Source of the DNA: Phymatolithon calcareum
Lineage: Eukaryota; Rhodophyta; Florideophyceae; Hapalidiales
Assembly: GCA_977006965.1 (NCBI GenBank)
Contig: OZ345371.1
Coordinates: 930,001 to 994,000 of the forward strand
Length of the DNA stretch: 64,000 bases
Direction: 5' to 3'
In this document: positions 29,502 to 40,715 of the stretch, one piece after another
Layout of the letters: each line of letters starts with the position of its first letter
Numbering within the stretch: the stretch's first letter is position 1
Made by a program: the position numbers and the translations under genes
Notes under the pieces: model-generated
The model's input: the letters and a program-made list of their open reading frames with translations, nothing else
Database searches by the model: none
Told to the model about the DNA's origin: nothing

Positions 29502-31938
29502 GGCCATTGTTCCTTCGACTGTAATCAGAAAAATCATGTTCTCCATTGAAACATCATACCAATGGCTGTTTTATTGTCGCCTCCAATAAAATTTTAGAAC
29601 TTCGATTTGCTGCAGTTTTTTTTCGAACAGCTGTGGAACGACGAATTTCTCTCATCCCGAGAGAAAGGAGTAGACTAAGCTACGTTATCATATACGACAA
29701 AGCGCAACAGTCGAAAATCAAAAATATCCTATTGGCGATGAGTGCATGTCATAATGGTCTGCGGCTGCATGCATTTGGCACTTGCGCCGCCATTTCACTA
29801 GTCTGCTTCCCTCACTGCAGTCGAACTTATCATTGAACGGATCTCGACGCCTCCGAAGAGCCTTGCTATTATGGAGCTGTTTTAATACAGGCCTTGCGAC
29901 GGGGAGCACAATCCAAAAAGCAAAGCCGATGAAGGTCGGATGAGAAATGATTTTCGACTTAGTCTCTAGTTGCAGAGCAGTATAGCGCATGGACGGATAG
30001 CCGAATTGTTAGGAATGCACACTGCATCTTGCAGACCAGAGAATATTGACCATTCGCTATTAGTTACCACATATACTTGTACGGTTTACTACATCTGGTC
30101 TTAATTTTGCGACGTCACACTTGATAATGGTTATCAGCACTACTATCCAAAGCAAGACTATCTGACAATGAAGGATCGGGAAAATCTTATCAGCAGTCGA
30201 AAAAATTCGGCGTCCGCGCCCTGAAAATATTTGATTTAAGTAAAAGAGTGTAGGTGCAGGACCTTTTCAGCTCTTAGAAATTTAAAAATGCCTTGCCTAA
30301 AGTATTATGCATAGAAAAAGGACTCCGCCTTCATATACGCAATAATATGTCAGATGCATTCTCTCAAGAGCGACAAGAGTTAGTGGGCAGCAAATATGTG
30401 TGCGCATTTTTTAAACTTGTTCGAAATCTCTCCCTGTCAAGTGCTACTTAAATTGAGAAGTGTTTTCCAAGACCCGATTCCCCCTCGAGGCCAGTTAATG
30501 GACCAGAGGCATGTTCCGGTCCCCCACAGCACTGTGCCACACTCGGAAATAGTAAAACAATACAGAGCCCTGCCATAGCCCTGTGGAAATACCAGTCTAT
30601 AGGTGCTTTGGTAGCTTTTCCATGAAAATTTGCCTTTCCTCTTCTTCATCGAAGATACTACTCAGACGGGGAAGCAAAAATGGGGCCGTTCTGAGGCGAA
30701 AAGTGGGCTCGAAAAAGAGAGGGTTTATCTCTTCAAAAATCTATGCTTACGCTTATCCATGTCTCATACCGGATAACAAAGATGCTCTTCCAGTAAATTA
30801 TGTCACAACTGTATACTTTACATTCCAATCTCTATACATCAGTAAGATTCCTTTTTTGCTCAGCGGTGCAGCCGGACTTGGGCAGATAACGGCTCGTGAG
30901 AGCGGCATGAATCTCGCGAGATGCCTATGTAACTTCGAATGGGGGCTATAATCGTATTCCAGTGTCCACCTCTGAAAGTCTATTTCGCGGTCACTTCAAA
31001 TACCTTCCGTACAGAATAACGCCCAGCGTGGATTTGAAACTGGAAGCACTAGTCGAAAAAAAGTCGCTGATTCTTGGCGCAGGATAGAAATAGGGCTGGA
31101 CAGATTTTCTACAGCGGTACTACCTCTGGCAAATTTCTGTACGGTTGACCATAATGACATATCACTATTCTCCCACTACTCGTCAATATATATATACCTC
31201 GTGGGCAAAATTACTAGGGCAATAAAACGAAGTTTCTAGTACTGGTGGATTTCGCGACCCCTCGGTGGCACATTAGTATTTGCTGCGAGAGTGGAGTGGG
31301 TCGCGTTCGAAAAATCTCCTCGATTTTCACTTCCTAATATTGACCAGTAAATAACGTCGAAGTATTGAAGTTTATTGCAAAGGTGTCTATCGACCCAAAA
31401 AGTACATAACCTCAAATGCTACACGGAAGCCCGAAATTGGAGTTGAACGAGGTTATAACATTGTTTCCAATATCCCCCTTGTCCGTCATATGATTCAGTC
31501 TTCCCATCTATGGACCTCATGGCCCACCCAACTCAGGGGACATGTAGCGCTCTCACGGCAGAGACACCAGCCAGTAAGGGTGCCCCACCCATCCGTGAAT
31601 ATTCTGCCCTTAGCCTTCCATACAAGAGCGAATAATTATTAGGCAGATACCGAGGATCATAATTCACTCTCCCTCTATGAGTAACGCAAGGGTGACCTGC
31701 TGTCCATAGTGGAAAGTTATGGAAAATTGGACATTGGACTTCTTGCGTTCGTGACAATATTAGCTAGATAAAATTACCGATACTAGACAGGAAAAATATG
31801 CAGTCGTTCCTAGCTTTTCTCTTGCCGCCATATTTCTATTCGAATAATACTATGAGATCAATATTATTTCCCCCGGATAGTACAGTTTAATGAAATGAGA
31901 CGGTGAACAACGCTCAAAAACAAGTTCACTATAATCGA
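29502..31938. other. Unassigned 2.4 kb
   Basis: No gene, RNA or repeat could be supported. Open frames of 60-122 codons exist (the longest at 30583-30951, plus) but show no family signature. Confidence 0.4.
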
Positions 31939-32546
31939 CTACTTTTTGGTTTTGTGATTAGCATTATTGTGTTTTGAAAGATGACTTCTGTGTGTAAAAG
32001 TTGCACGACATGAGTCGCATCGAAATGGTCTTGCGACAGCATTCGACGCCTGACATCCGAAACATGTCAAGGGTTAGAAGAAGATATTACGACCAGGAGG
32101 AGAGTTCAACAAGACTTACTGAATGTAAAAGGCCGACATGCCTTCGGAGTCCATCGGAAAATGCAAATGTTTGGTTGCAATATTTGCATTTGTGCGGGCG
32201 ATGGTTCATATGAACACTTTGGATCTACATGTCAAGCTCCGAGAGAAAAGTCAGTCTTCAAGATTTATTGAAAATCGTTGGATCATGAGCTCAGGAGTAT
32301 ACGTACGTGCTTGTTCAGGTTCCCTCTCTGGGAATATCTTAACGGGCAGTGAGGACATCGAACTGTGGAGCTGTCATCTGCGCTTTGACCTTCGTGTCCC
32401 GAAGAAGCTTTTCTGTGGTCCGAATCCTTTGATTTGCTTGACGAGACTTTTTCAGCGTCGCTTTTGGATCTCTTTGGGGAAGAACGTTCGTTCAGAAGAT
32501 AGCGAATATCCATCTTTCTCGACGCTGTACCCCGCCTAGGTTCCAT
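31939..32546 (-). CDS. C2H2 zinc-finger protein, three exons (three fingers, 151 aa)
   Basis: Exon 1 (32546-32307, 80 codons) starts at an ATG with purine at -3 and G at +4, has a Ser/Lys-rich N-terminus, and ends in 'CPHCPLRYSQRGNLNKH'. Intron 1 (32306-32225, GTACGT...TAG, 82 nt) leads to exon 2 (32224-32120, 'HKCKYCNQTFAFSDGLRRH'). Intron 2 (32119-32050, GTAAGT...CAG, 70 nt, with CTAAC 28 nt before the acceptor) leads to exon 3 (32049-31939, 'FRCDSCRATFTHRSHLSKH', ending KTKK and TAG). Both introns are phase 0. Fingers: C64/C67/H80/H85, C93/C96/H109/H114, C126/C129/H142/H147, all C-x2-C-x12-H-x4-H. Probably a nuclear DNA-binding protein. M12 ('MDIRYLLN') is an alternative start. Upstream exons cannot be excluded. 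Confidence 0.85.
32050..32119 (-). other. Intron 2 of the zinc-finger gene
   Basis: 70 nt, donor GTAAGT, acceptor GATGTCAG, branch-like CTAAC 28 nt upstream of the acceptor. It falls between fingers 2 and 3. Confidence 0.85.
32225..32306 (-). other. Intron 1 of the zinc-finger gene
   Basis: 82 nt, donor GTACGT, acceptor CATGTAG, with a CTGAC branch-like site. It splits finger 1 between its two histidines, and removing it restores the exact C-x2-C-x12-H-x4-H spacing. Confidence 0.85.
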
Positions 32547-32756
32547 TTCGCGAAAATCAGAGTGGCGAAGGTAAACCAGGTAGTATGGTCAGTGTGGGAG
32601 AGGAAAAATGCCGCACTCTGCGACATGGACAATCCTCTTATGTCAGTTTGAACAATCGCGATGAGCTAAAAATATCGGGATGAGCTCAAATAATCCCAAG
32701 ATGTAAAAAACGTTGCCTCCCACTAATTAGAAAATGTGTAGGTTGGTACTTCTAAG

Positions 32757-33300
32757 CTACGGCCTCCCAATTGATGACGTTTGCGTTTCCACTCTTGCGA
32801 ATCGGCTCATAGTATTAGTGACGAGCTGGGCTAAAGTCCAAAGTCTTGACGGGACGGCAAAGTTTCCATAAACGGAGAACCTCTCTGGTGAACAATATTT
32901 GTGCAGAGGAGATGATCTAAGATCAGATCCCATATATCTTAAGGTCAGAGCTCGCAATCGACACATATCTATGCCCAATTGGCTGTCCCTCGGCTCTGCG
33001 TGCACGCGAAATCAGACGGATGTTAGAGACTGATAAATTAGGTAATACTTTCCACTTTGGGAAGAATACGAAATTCAATACTGCTTTTGTCCTTTCGCGA
33101 GGGGGAAGGCTCTTGGCATGGTGATTTAATTCCAGCGACCAGGGGCGAAAGATCCCGGTCTTCTCCTTAGTAAATATCTGAGCTTTACCGACGTCTGCAA
33201 GGGCAAGACGCTTACGCAATGCATATCTTAGCTCCCTCTGCTTGCCGATACCTTACAAAAAGAGATCACCATCCACATATAAGTCCGTTAGATTTGTAGG
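32757..33300 (-). pseudogene. Copia reverse transcriptase C-terminal fragment
   Basis: The minus strand reads 'YVDGDLFL', a stop, then 'RKRLALADVGKAQIFTKEK' and 'LELNHHAKSLPPRERT'. These align with the copia RT catalytic YVDD motif and the following 'LxxRFxMxDLGEAxxFLGI ... LxLSQxxYxxxxLxRF' block. A lower-coordinate segment 'LVTNTMSRFARVE' fits the start of the RT-RNase H connection. YVDD has become YVDG, so a catalytic Asp is lost. The fragment lies 200 bp upstream of the zinc-finger gene and has no recognisable LTRs. Confidence 0.6.
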
Positions 33301-34377
33301 AGAAAAAAAGAGAAATTATTTGGTCTTAATAGTTGCTCGTGTTCCATGTGTTTCCTAATCACCACATATCACATGGAACATCGCCAAACAGCTGTCAAGC
33401 ATCTTGTATCGTTTTCACTCCACTTGTCTGGTCATGTGACAAGTTTCACTTCCGTGTCTGTCCCGCATCTCTTAATTAGTCACTCTTCCCGTCCGTATGT
33501 CCCCCCGAGTTGCTGGGATTTCCACATCAATGGCCTGACACATAATTCACGATGCTGGTTTGCAACTCAGTCATACAGCAGCTCCTTTGACTTCATTGCA
33601 TAGTCCTTGTGGACATCAAACAGGTAAGCCTAATACGTTAGAACTGCTTGTGCTCCAATTTTTCAATACAGGCTCCGGAACTGAATCATGACGTAGTACT
33701 TGTGGCGAACTTAACTACATGTAATCGCATCAAACAACTCTGAATAGAAATCGTTATAGAAGGTGCTATGTAAGAATTTATTTGAAAGCTCCCAGCACCT
33801 CCCGCAGGATTGACACTCTTCGCTTTTCGAACAGTTTTCTATTATAGCGTAGTCAGGTCACGCATGATCTGCTTAATTCGTATTTCTCTACTAAAACTCC
33901 ACTGTGAGTCGTTTGCACTCATCTTCCACATCACGGCCCATTTGCGATAACTAAAAAATGCGTTGAAGCACAACCTAACTTTATAGAAGCCATAGCACGG
34001 TAACGCGGTCCCCTGTTCTCAGCCTGCCTACATCAGCAACACCGGGGAAAGTATGACGGAAGACTTCATGATTCACAAACATTCGGCATTATGGATATAC
34101 TAAGATGGAAAAGTAGCTTGCCGCGTTCGGTATGAGTTTGAAGTGGACTAGTCTAACTGTGCCATGGCATATTTGAATCAGCCTCAATTTCCACGACAAA
34201 CGACAGTGCTCCCCTTAGTCCACCAGAACGAATTCTTGGGGAGCCTGCTACGTTGCAAAAGGCTTCAGCTGCAACAGATGCACTTTCGCAGCGCAACGTG
34301 GAAGACCATACGATAAAGCACTACCACTGATTACATCGCTTGGAGAAAGAGTCACATTCTGCTCCGAAAAGACTCCC
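33301..34377. other. Unassigned 1.1 kb
   Basis: No gene supported. A possible intron (GTAAGC at 33625 to TACAG at about 33671) is present on the plus strand, but the flanking frames do not give a convincing protein. Confidence 0.35.
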
Positions 34378-34743
34378 ATGGATCGTTTCACGGCGAAAAT
34401 ACGTCCTGGAAGTCGGTCAGCTTCGGTCCAAGATCCGATAAATGTAATAATAGAATCGGTGCAGAAATACGACACTGTTGAATATTTTCGGGTTCTGCAA
34501 AAAAGGTATGATAAGCGAGAGCTCTTGCTCTTGGATCTCCGACAGAGGTTGAATGCACTCGTTAGCATTGGAATGGTCATGGGCCTTAAATTTTTTGAAC
34601 TGAATGCGATTAACAATTGCATTCTGTTTCAACGCTTCAAGACCTCTGCGACCCTGTTGTCGAGGAACTGTCAGTCGAAGCTCACAGCGAAGAGAGGTAT
34701 GCTAATGCACAAGGGGTTAAACAGGCACAAAGTGAACCTGTAA
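34378..34743 (+). CDS. Unidentified ORF, 121 codons
   Basis: I do not recognise this protein. The reading frame opens with ATG at 34378 and is strongly helical: 'DPINVIIESVQKYDTVEYF', 'RVLQKRYDKRELLLLDLRQ' and 'RLNALVSIGMVMG' suggest amphipathic or coiled-coil helices. This is less like random translation than most frames nearby. There is no transmembrane segment or catalytic motif. It may be an exon, an element fragment or chance. Confidence 0.25.
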   Translation: MDRFTAKIRPGSRSASVQDPINVIIESVQKYDTVEYFRVLQKRYDKRELLLLDLRQRLNALVSIGMVMGLKFFELNAINNCILFQRFKTSATLLSRNCQSKLTAKRGMLMHKGLNRHKVNL

Positions 34744-35171
34744 CAGGGATAATAAAACGCACAGTATCCCGAATGACAGTCTATAGCTGCTCTTGTACTC
34801 ATACGCTAGAACAAAATACGATTTTCTCGAAACTAAAGATTTCATTTTCACCATGGTTTTCCATCCGCATCTACTCAAATGAAAGTTTCACTAAGGTGTT
34901 TACTGTACGCCGGGGTAAAACAAACGAATTTAAAAGGTAATATGACTAGCCCCGAGCTGGTACAATAGAGCCTGAGGGTGAAGCCTGAGCGCCTTGTCTT
35001 CGGACACCCAAGCAAACTCGCCTTTTGTGTTTTGGAACACAATGAGCCGAAACGCTGGAAGAGGAGTTTCTGTTCACATCCTCAGTTTATTCGAAAACTC
35101 ATCTTGTTTTTTTCGTTCCGACTTGATGCCCTCCTCGCCGCGGAAATATTGAATGAGAATATTTTTGTTTA

Positions 35172-35351
35172 ATGCCTCCTCACGTCAAAGTCAGAGAGAG
35201 AAAAAGGAGACCAGAAGACCCCGCACTCGATCACGCTCTAAGCGAGATGTCTATTCGCATGTCTAAACAATACCTCTCGGAGCAAGAAGAAACAAGATTT
35301 CGAAGCGCCGTCGACTCAATCCAGGAGACCGACCCCAAGAACACGAAGTAG
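35172..35351 (+). CDS. Unidentified small ORF, 59 codons
   Basis: ATG at 35172 to TAG at 35349-35351 encodes a charged, Arg/Glu-rich peptide ('MPPHVKVREKKRRPEDP', 'LSEQEETRFRSAVDSI'). Composition resembles a real N-terminal exon or a LINE ORF1 start more than random sequence, but no family is recognised and no splice continuation was found. Confidence 0.2.
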   Translation: MPPHVKVRERKRRPEDPALDHALSEMSIRMSKQYLSEQEETRFRSAVDSIQETDPKNTK

Positions 35352-37015
35352 AAAAGTAGGCAACGCTATTTAGCGATATGAAAAGCCTGTCAGGTGCTCA
35401 ATAGACAACGAGAGCTTGAGAAGAAGAAGAAAGGTAGATTTTCATTTAAAAGTTACCAACGCGTCTGCTGACGCTTGGGAAACTTTCCTAGTGCCAAGAG
35501 GTAACGAGAGCTTGAAGTAAACTCACGCAAAAGTCGAAATTAATCTCTCGACTTGTAAAATATGCCTCAGGTTTAATAAAATGATAGCTAGTCTCGTTGG
35601 CAAATTTGTCTGGCCGATAGCATTCTGCTTGCATATAAGCGCTATGAATTTTCCAGTTCAGTTAATAATTATTCATCTTACCGTTATCTTAAGCTACTGA
35701 CGTGAGGGAAGTCCGTGTCTACTCGCGCATACGAAACCAAGTAGGCGTCGGACCGGACGTAATGATCCGTAGTTAGGAAAGGAAGACTTAGAATTCAGGA
35801 AGGATTATTCGTGAAATTCCGGAAAGCGGATTGGGATGGGATTCTAATTTAACCTTTTCGCCAAAAGGAAACAGAATGAAAACTCAAAAACACTAACTTC
35901 CGCACTCCGGGAACGGATGACTTACGACTTTTTGCTGGCTTAAAACCGGATCCGACTACGAATACGGCGAAAAATGAATTTCCAAATGTCGAAAGTATAT
36001 GGAACAGTGCAAACGTGAGTCAATAGTCATCCATTCATTCGCGGATTCAAAAGTTTCAGAACGGATTGGATGTCAACCCGTCCCGTTCGACCATGAGCAG
36101 AACCATACAGGTATGAGGAATGTCAGCCTTCTATTTCTATTTTAATTAAGTGTTTATTTTTCTTGTTCTTAAAAGTAAATAAAATTCTAGCCGTTTGGTC
36201 ACTCGTAATGAAATGGATTTTTTGACAAGATATCATCATCGGGGGTCATTGTTCTCTGCAGGAGCAGCAAACACGTGCTCATTTAAAATGTCTCTTGCGC
36301 GTGTATGTATGCACGTGGTGTTCGGTTGATTACGTGTCAGTACAATTTATAAGGACTTGACGCCGTTCTTTCCTTCCTCCAAAATATCTTTAGCGGTTTG
36401 TAGTTCATACGTAAGAGTTTCGCCCGTTTGGGGCTCATATGAACTGTTACATCTTAGTACTCGAGGACATGTTCCTAGTCACGCTAAAATGCTCTTAGAA
36501 TGGAATTTTACTTCATAAATGGACAATTGGTGATCCTAACGGTAAAAAGCGCGCCCAAAGAATGGGTGTGGCATATGTTTAAGGAGGCGTGCCTAGTATT
36601 CTTCCACTAGTGCAATCTCCACTAGTGGGAGAAGACGCAGAGTCGTCACTGCGTTGAGAACATAAGCGCATCGTCGTTTGTCGAGCTGTCTTCAGCTACT
36701 GCCGAGTCTTGACCTTGATGTCTTTGGCCAAGCAAGAATCTAACGTCTGAGCTCCAAAATATACTTTTCAGCATGAAAAGTAAATGGAAAAAAGAAGAGT
36801 CAGGAATAGGAAAGAGTTTTGTTGACAATTTATTTCTAAAAATCTGTACAGTCATAAGAATGGACGGGGAAAGCTTCCTCATGTGCTAACTACCAGAGTG
36901 TGGCTTTTTTCTTATATCTTACATTCTGAGTTCTCAGCGTATACTTGATTGTTCGTTTGTCGGCAAAGAAATTGCGAACCCCGTCTACATCCTACATATC
37001 AACATAGCCGTTCCT
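35352..37015. other. Unassigned 1.7 kb
   Basis: No gene supported. CCACTAGTG occurs at 36606-36614 and again as CCACTAGTGG at 36621-36630, making a small repeat that is itself palindromic. Confidence 0.4.
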
Positions 37016-37573
37016 TCAAAGAGTCAAGACATATTCATATCTCCACAGGCTGCCCGGAAGAGGATATGTGTCTTTTTTTGGAAAAATTGCAACAACATTG
37101 ACTCTGAAACGTCTAGAACTTTTCCTACGTACGACTTCTTCCACAAATCTTTCTACTTCACCTCCATGCAGTGCGTCCCGTTTCCATATAACATCCTCGC
37201 ACAAATCATGGCCAGATTGGACTGCGACGCGCGTAAGACCAACTTTTCCCAGACAGGAGAGTTAGGTGATTCGCCCTATCGTAAAAGTGATCACTGATTT
37301 GAATCGACACGAGTTCCTAACGAAAACGTGTGTGAATTTCCTTCTTTTCAATCTCGCCCTTGGCGCATGATTTCTGTCGCAAATCGATATAAGAGTTGAG
37401 GTGACAATCGAGAAGACTTGAGAGAGGAAATTGGATGAATGCTGGTAATCATCGAAGTGAAATTCAGAAGCAAAAAGGAAGCCATTGACTCCGCAACACG
37501 AGCGCTTTCCTATAGTTACACGAAAATATATCCAAGAGATTCGCAAGGCGGGCATACAGTTTCTTACGGGCAT
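37016..37573 (-). pseudogene. Unidentified long frame with one internal stop
   Basis: From 37573 to 37016 one minus-strand frame is open for about 185 codons except for a single stop at 37262-37264. The lower part ('GGEVERFVEEVVRRKSSRRF', 'NVVAIFPKKDTYPLPGSLW') looks protein-like. I do not recognise it. It could be a decayed gene, an exon pair or chance. Confidence 0.2.
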
Positions 37574-37710
37574 TTCCTTATTTCGCTGAATTTACCACTT
37601 GCGCACAAAATCCTGTCTTAGGAATACCAATTGTAGGGTAGGGAATTGGAGCACCACGCAAGCTTAGGCCATATTATGATTTCCTCGTGCTCTTCGCAGA
37701 ACACTATAAA

Positions 37711-37964
37711 AGCCGCAGAACTCATCCGTCGACGGATCTTGGCAAGCAAGCAAGAAATCAATCATCGAAATTTGCTTCACAACGATACCGAGGGATAGGT
37801 CCTTGACCTTAGACCTCGACGAGGACATACTGGCTCCAAAGTTGCTCATCGCGAGTGACCCCAGTCGTGTGTTCAAGATTAAACCGACTCCTAAGTTGCT
37901 CATTTTGAGTACCCCTAGCCGGTCTCAACAAAGCTCGAAGCTGAAATTTCGCGACAATGTCGTT
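37711..37964 (+). pseudogene. ORF interrupted by the gypsy insertion
   Basis: The frame is open from 37710 to the gypsy insertion site. It contains two similar blocks, 'APKLLIASDPSR' and 'TPKLLILSTPSR', then 'SKLKFRDNVV'. Removing the gypsy element and one CGTT duplication lets the same frame continue at 43783 for about 20 more codons ('EIALRYHDFSMSSSKALG') to a stop near 43849. No start codon is certain and no family is recognised. The internal repeat and the continuity across the insertion hint at a real, now broken, coding sequence. Confidence 0.3.
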
Positions 37965-38418
37965 TGTAGCACTTTCCGGGGGATCGCGCGCGCTAAGTGT
38001 GGTGGGAGAGCTTGATGGCGATGTGCCTCTACCCGAAGCCCGGGATCGCCAGAGGCCTGCCTTTATGAGGTAACAATTCTAACACTGTAAAGTTAATACT
38101 AGGCAGTACTCAATGTTGTGTCGCGCCCATTCCGTTGCCCGCCATTGTCTCCACGCACGCGCAGATGCGCGGTCGCCGCCTGGAGCTGGCCATGCGTGGC
38201 GTACTGCATGCTCGCACGCGCACAAATTCGCCCGACACTTACTTGAGCCCACGGAGCGCGGTTCGCGCCCGTCAGTATTATCCGCTTGATTATTGCGCCC
38301 TTCGGCGTCGATCAATTCACCGAAGCTCCTGTCAGTACCCGACGCAAAAATAACGCGTACGTCCGAAAAGGTACGAACTTAGGTACGGGACACCTCTGCG
38401 AGTGCGGCGATTGTTACA
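37965..38418 (-). repeat. Gypsy 3' LTR
   Basis: 454 bp, TGTAG...GTTACA on the plus strand. It is downstream of the coding region in the element's own direction and identical to the other LTR except at five positions. Confidence 0.95.
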
Positions 38419-38457
38419 GTGCCCCATGACTGGTTGGCAGGGTACTGCAATCAGGCA

Positions 38458-39111
38458 TTAGTTGAGATTGAGACGCGCGAGAGCTTGTCGCTTGATCACC
38501 TTGTTACCGCAGCTGCGGAGGAAGTTGTCAAGCACGTCTGGTACGTCTTCATAGAGCTGTTTGAGTGGTTCCCAGGTGTGGTCCACCTCGTCGGGAAGCC
38601 CGTCCCACTCAACTTGAATCTGGATGTCATCGTCGTCTGTCCGGATACCGCGGAGAGAGTGAACAGTTTCGTAGCGGGATTCATTGTGGCTGGCTGCGCG
38701 CAACAGCTGCTGAGACACAGGCTTTCCATCCATATCCGCGCGGTAGAGTTGCAATCGGCGGGCATGCGTGACTTCGCGCTTTCCATTCACCAGGTTCTCG
38801 ACGATGTAGACATGGTTCGACTTGACGTCCACGACTCGACGTGGCCCGGTCCAGATGAAACTCAGCTTGTGACCACCGGCGTCGGCGCGGCGCACAAGAA
38901 CGAAATCTCCTATAGAGAAGTTGGCTGCGTGCACGTTTGTACGTCTGTTGTGTGCCACAATTTGGCGGCGCCGTGATGCCGTGATGAGTCCGGTAACGTC
39001 TCGATGCATTTCCGCCAAAGCCTCTTGTGTCCGGTCGATGTCCAATACGAGACGCGCGTGCAGCTCGCCCGCCGTACGCGCAGTTTGATATTGTCCGCAG
39101 GCATCGCGCAT
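38458..39111 (-). pseudogene. Gypsy integrase C-terminus and chromodomain
   Basis: After the frameshift the protein continues with the integrase C-terminal GPY-type region ('FSIGDFVLVRRADAGGHK', 'IWTGPRRVVDVKSNHVYIV'). A chromodomain follows: 'RYETVHSLRGIRTDDD', 'IQVEWDGLPDEVDHTWEPL' and 'LYEDVPDVLDNFL'. Chromodomains on gypsy integrases direct insertion toward particular chromatin marks. The stop at 38458-38460 lies 40 bp before the 3' LTR. Confidence 0.9.
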
Positions 39112-40703
39112 TGGAGTGGGCGCACTGGTTTGTGATCAGTAAATACTTCCAGCGGCGTACGATATACGCCAGGAGCGGCACCGGCACGTTGACCAACACG
39201 CCGGATAGGTGCGTGATTCAGAACGCTCTGTACACATTCAGTGACAGCCGGGCAGTCCCTTTCGGCAAGAGACCACTCGCTGAGAAGCGCTCGGCTGGCG
39301 CGGAGGACCTCTCGGCAAACTCGTTCGACGGTTCCGTTGGCCCACGGAGAATACGCGGTGGTGAAGTGATGGTGCGCGCGGGCCTCAGTAGTCAGATCAC
39401 GAATGAGGGTGTTCTTGAAGTGAGTCCCTTGGTCCGACACCAACCATTCCATGCTGCAGAAGGACCCGAGCCATGTCAGTAGAGCATCTGCCGCGGCCTC
39501 GCCAGTGCAGGATTCCGTCGGCCAGAGCCATACGTATGAAGAGAAGTCGTCGCGGATGATGAGCAGGTACTTCTTGTCGCCAACTCCTGGGCCCATGAAC
39601 AGGTAGTCCATGTGCACAACCTCGTTCGGTCGCTTCCCGTGTAGTGCGCTTCCAAGTGGGCGCGGAATCAATGCGCCACTCCTTGTGATAATAGAATGTA
39701 AACATCCATGAACCATCTGCTTGGCAGCCTCGCGCATTCCGGGCCACCAAAACTCCTCGCTCACAATGCTCGTCGTTCCGTCCAGACCTCGGTGCCCAAT
39801 TGTTCCGCAGTGCGATACAACTAGGACTTTGAGTTGCAGCTCTGGGTTGTTGTCCGGTACCCAGATCCGCCCGTTATGTTTCCACAGATGGTCGCCTTCA
39901 TCACATACCAGCTGCTGCGGTCGATTTCCAGATGGCATGCGCTGCGCGCACCGGAATGTACCCAAGTCCGGCCACACGAAGTCTGTCGGTAGTGGGATGA
40001 CTTGTTCTGCATCCTGCAGAACCACACTCTGCACGCGGAGATGTTGGCGCTCGTTGCGATAGCCGCGTGCCCATCGCGTCAGCAGGTCAGCAAACACGTT
40101 TTCGGAACCGCTGACGTGCTCGATGGCATACGAGAAGCGCGACAGGTAGAGAGCCCAGCGTTGAACCTTCGATACCACGTGCCGCCCAAGTGCAGGCTCG
40201 AGGGCAAGAGGTGCAAAGATGAATAGAAGGTTCCGGTGGTCAGTGAAGATGTGTGTACGGTGCTGTCCGAGAAGCAAGTAGTCCATTCGCTCGAATGTTT
40301 GATAAATAGCAAATGCCTCTTTCTCGAACGTAGTCCAATGCACTTGTGCACCCTTGAATTCGGAGCCCAGAAAGGCTAGCGGCTCATGACGCTGTTCAGC
40401 AAGAGGCTTGAGCAGGTCCTCCGCAGTAGTCTGCGTGATGAGACCGGACCAGAATCGATTCGATGCATCTGTGAACACGCAAGAGATTTTTTCCGGGTCG
40501 CAGTAAGACATTTTAACAGCGTTGCGGAGGCTGTCTTGTAAATTCAGGAATGATCGTTCTTGTTCAGGGCCCCAAGACAGGCTTTGCAGCGCGATGCTTT
40601 TGATGGCCCGTTTTGTTCGTTTACCGGCCTTTGTGTAGGCCTCCTCTAGTACCGAAACCAGTGGTGCGATGCGCTTTGAAAACTCGGGGATGGTGACACT
40701 CAT
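39105..40703 (-). pseudogene. Gypsy RNase H and integrase
   Basis: Continuing the same frame, this part has an RNase H-like domain with 'CVFTDASNRFWSGLI', 'FEKEAFAIYQTFERMDYLL' and 'HIFTDHRNLLFIF'. The integrase zinc region reads 'VSHCGTIGHRG' with 'HGCLHSI', so the last zinc ligand Cys appears as Ser. The catalytic triad is visible in 'VVHMDYLFMG', 'WLVSDQGTHFKN' and 'GTVERVCREVLR'. A frameshift at about 39105 separates it from the C-terminal part. It would integrate the element cDNA. Confidence 0.9.
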
Positions 40704-40715
40704 CCAGCGGACGCA

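Noticed and set aside
33600-33690. Candidate intron GTAAGC...TACAG on the plus strand
   Set aside because: Neither flanking frame gives a recognisable or long protein when joined.
38079-38353. Open frames inside the gypsy LTR
   Set aside because: The same frame occurs in both LTR copies by identity and contains no protein family; it is LTR sequence.
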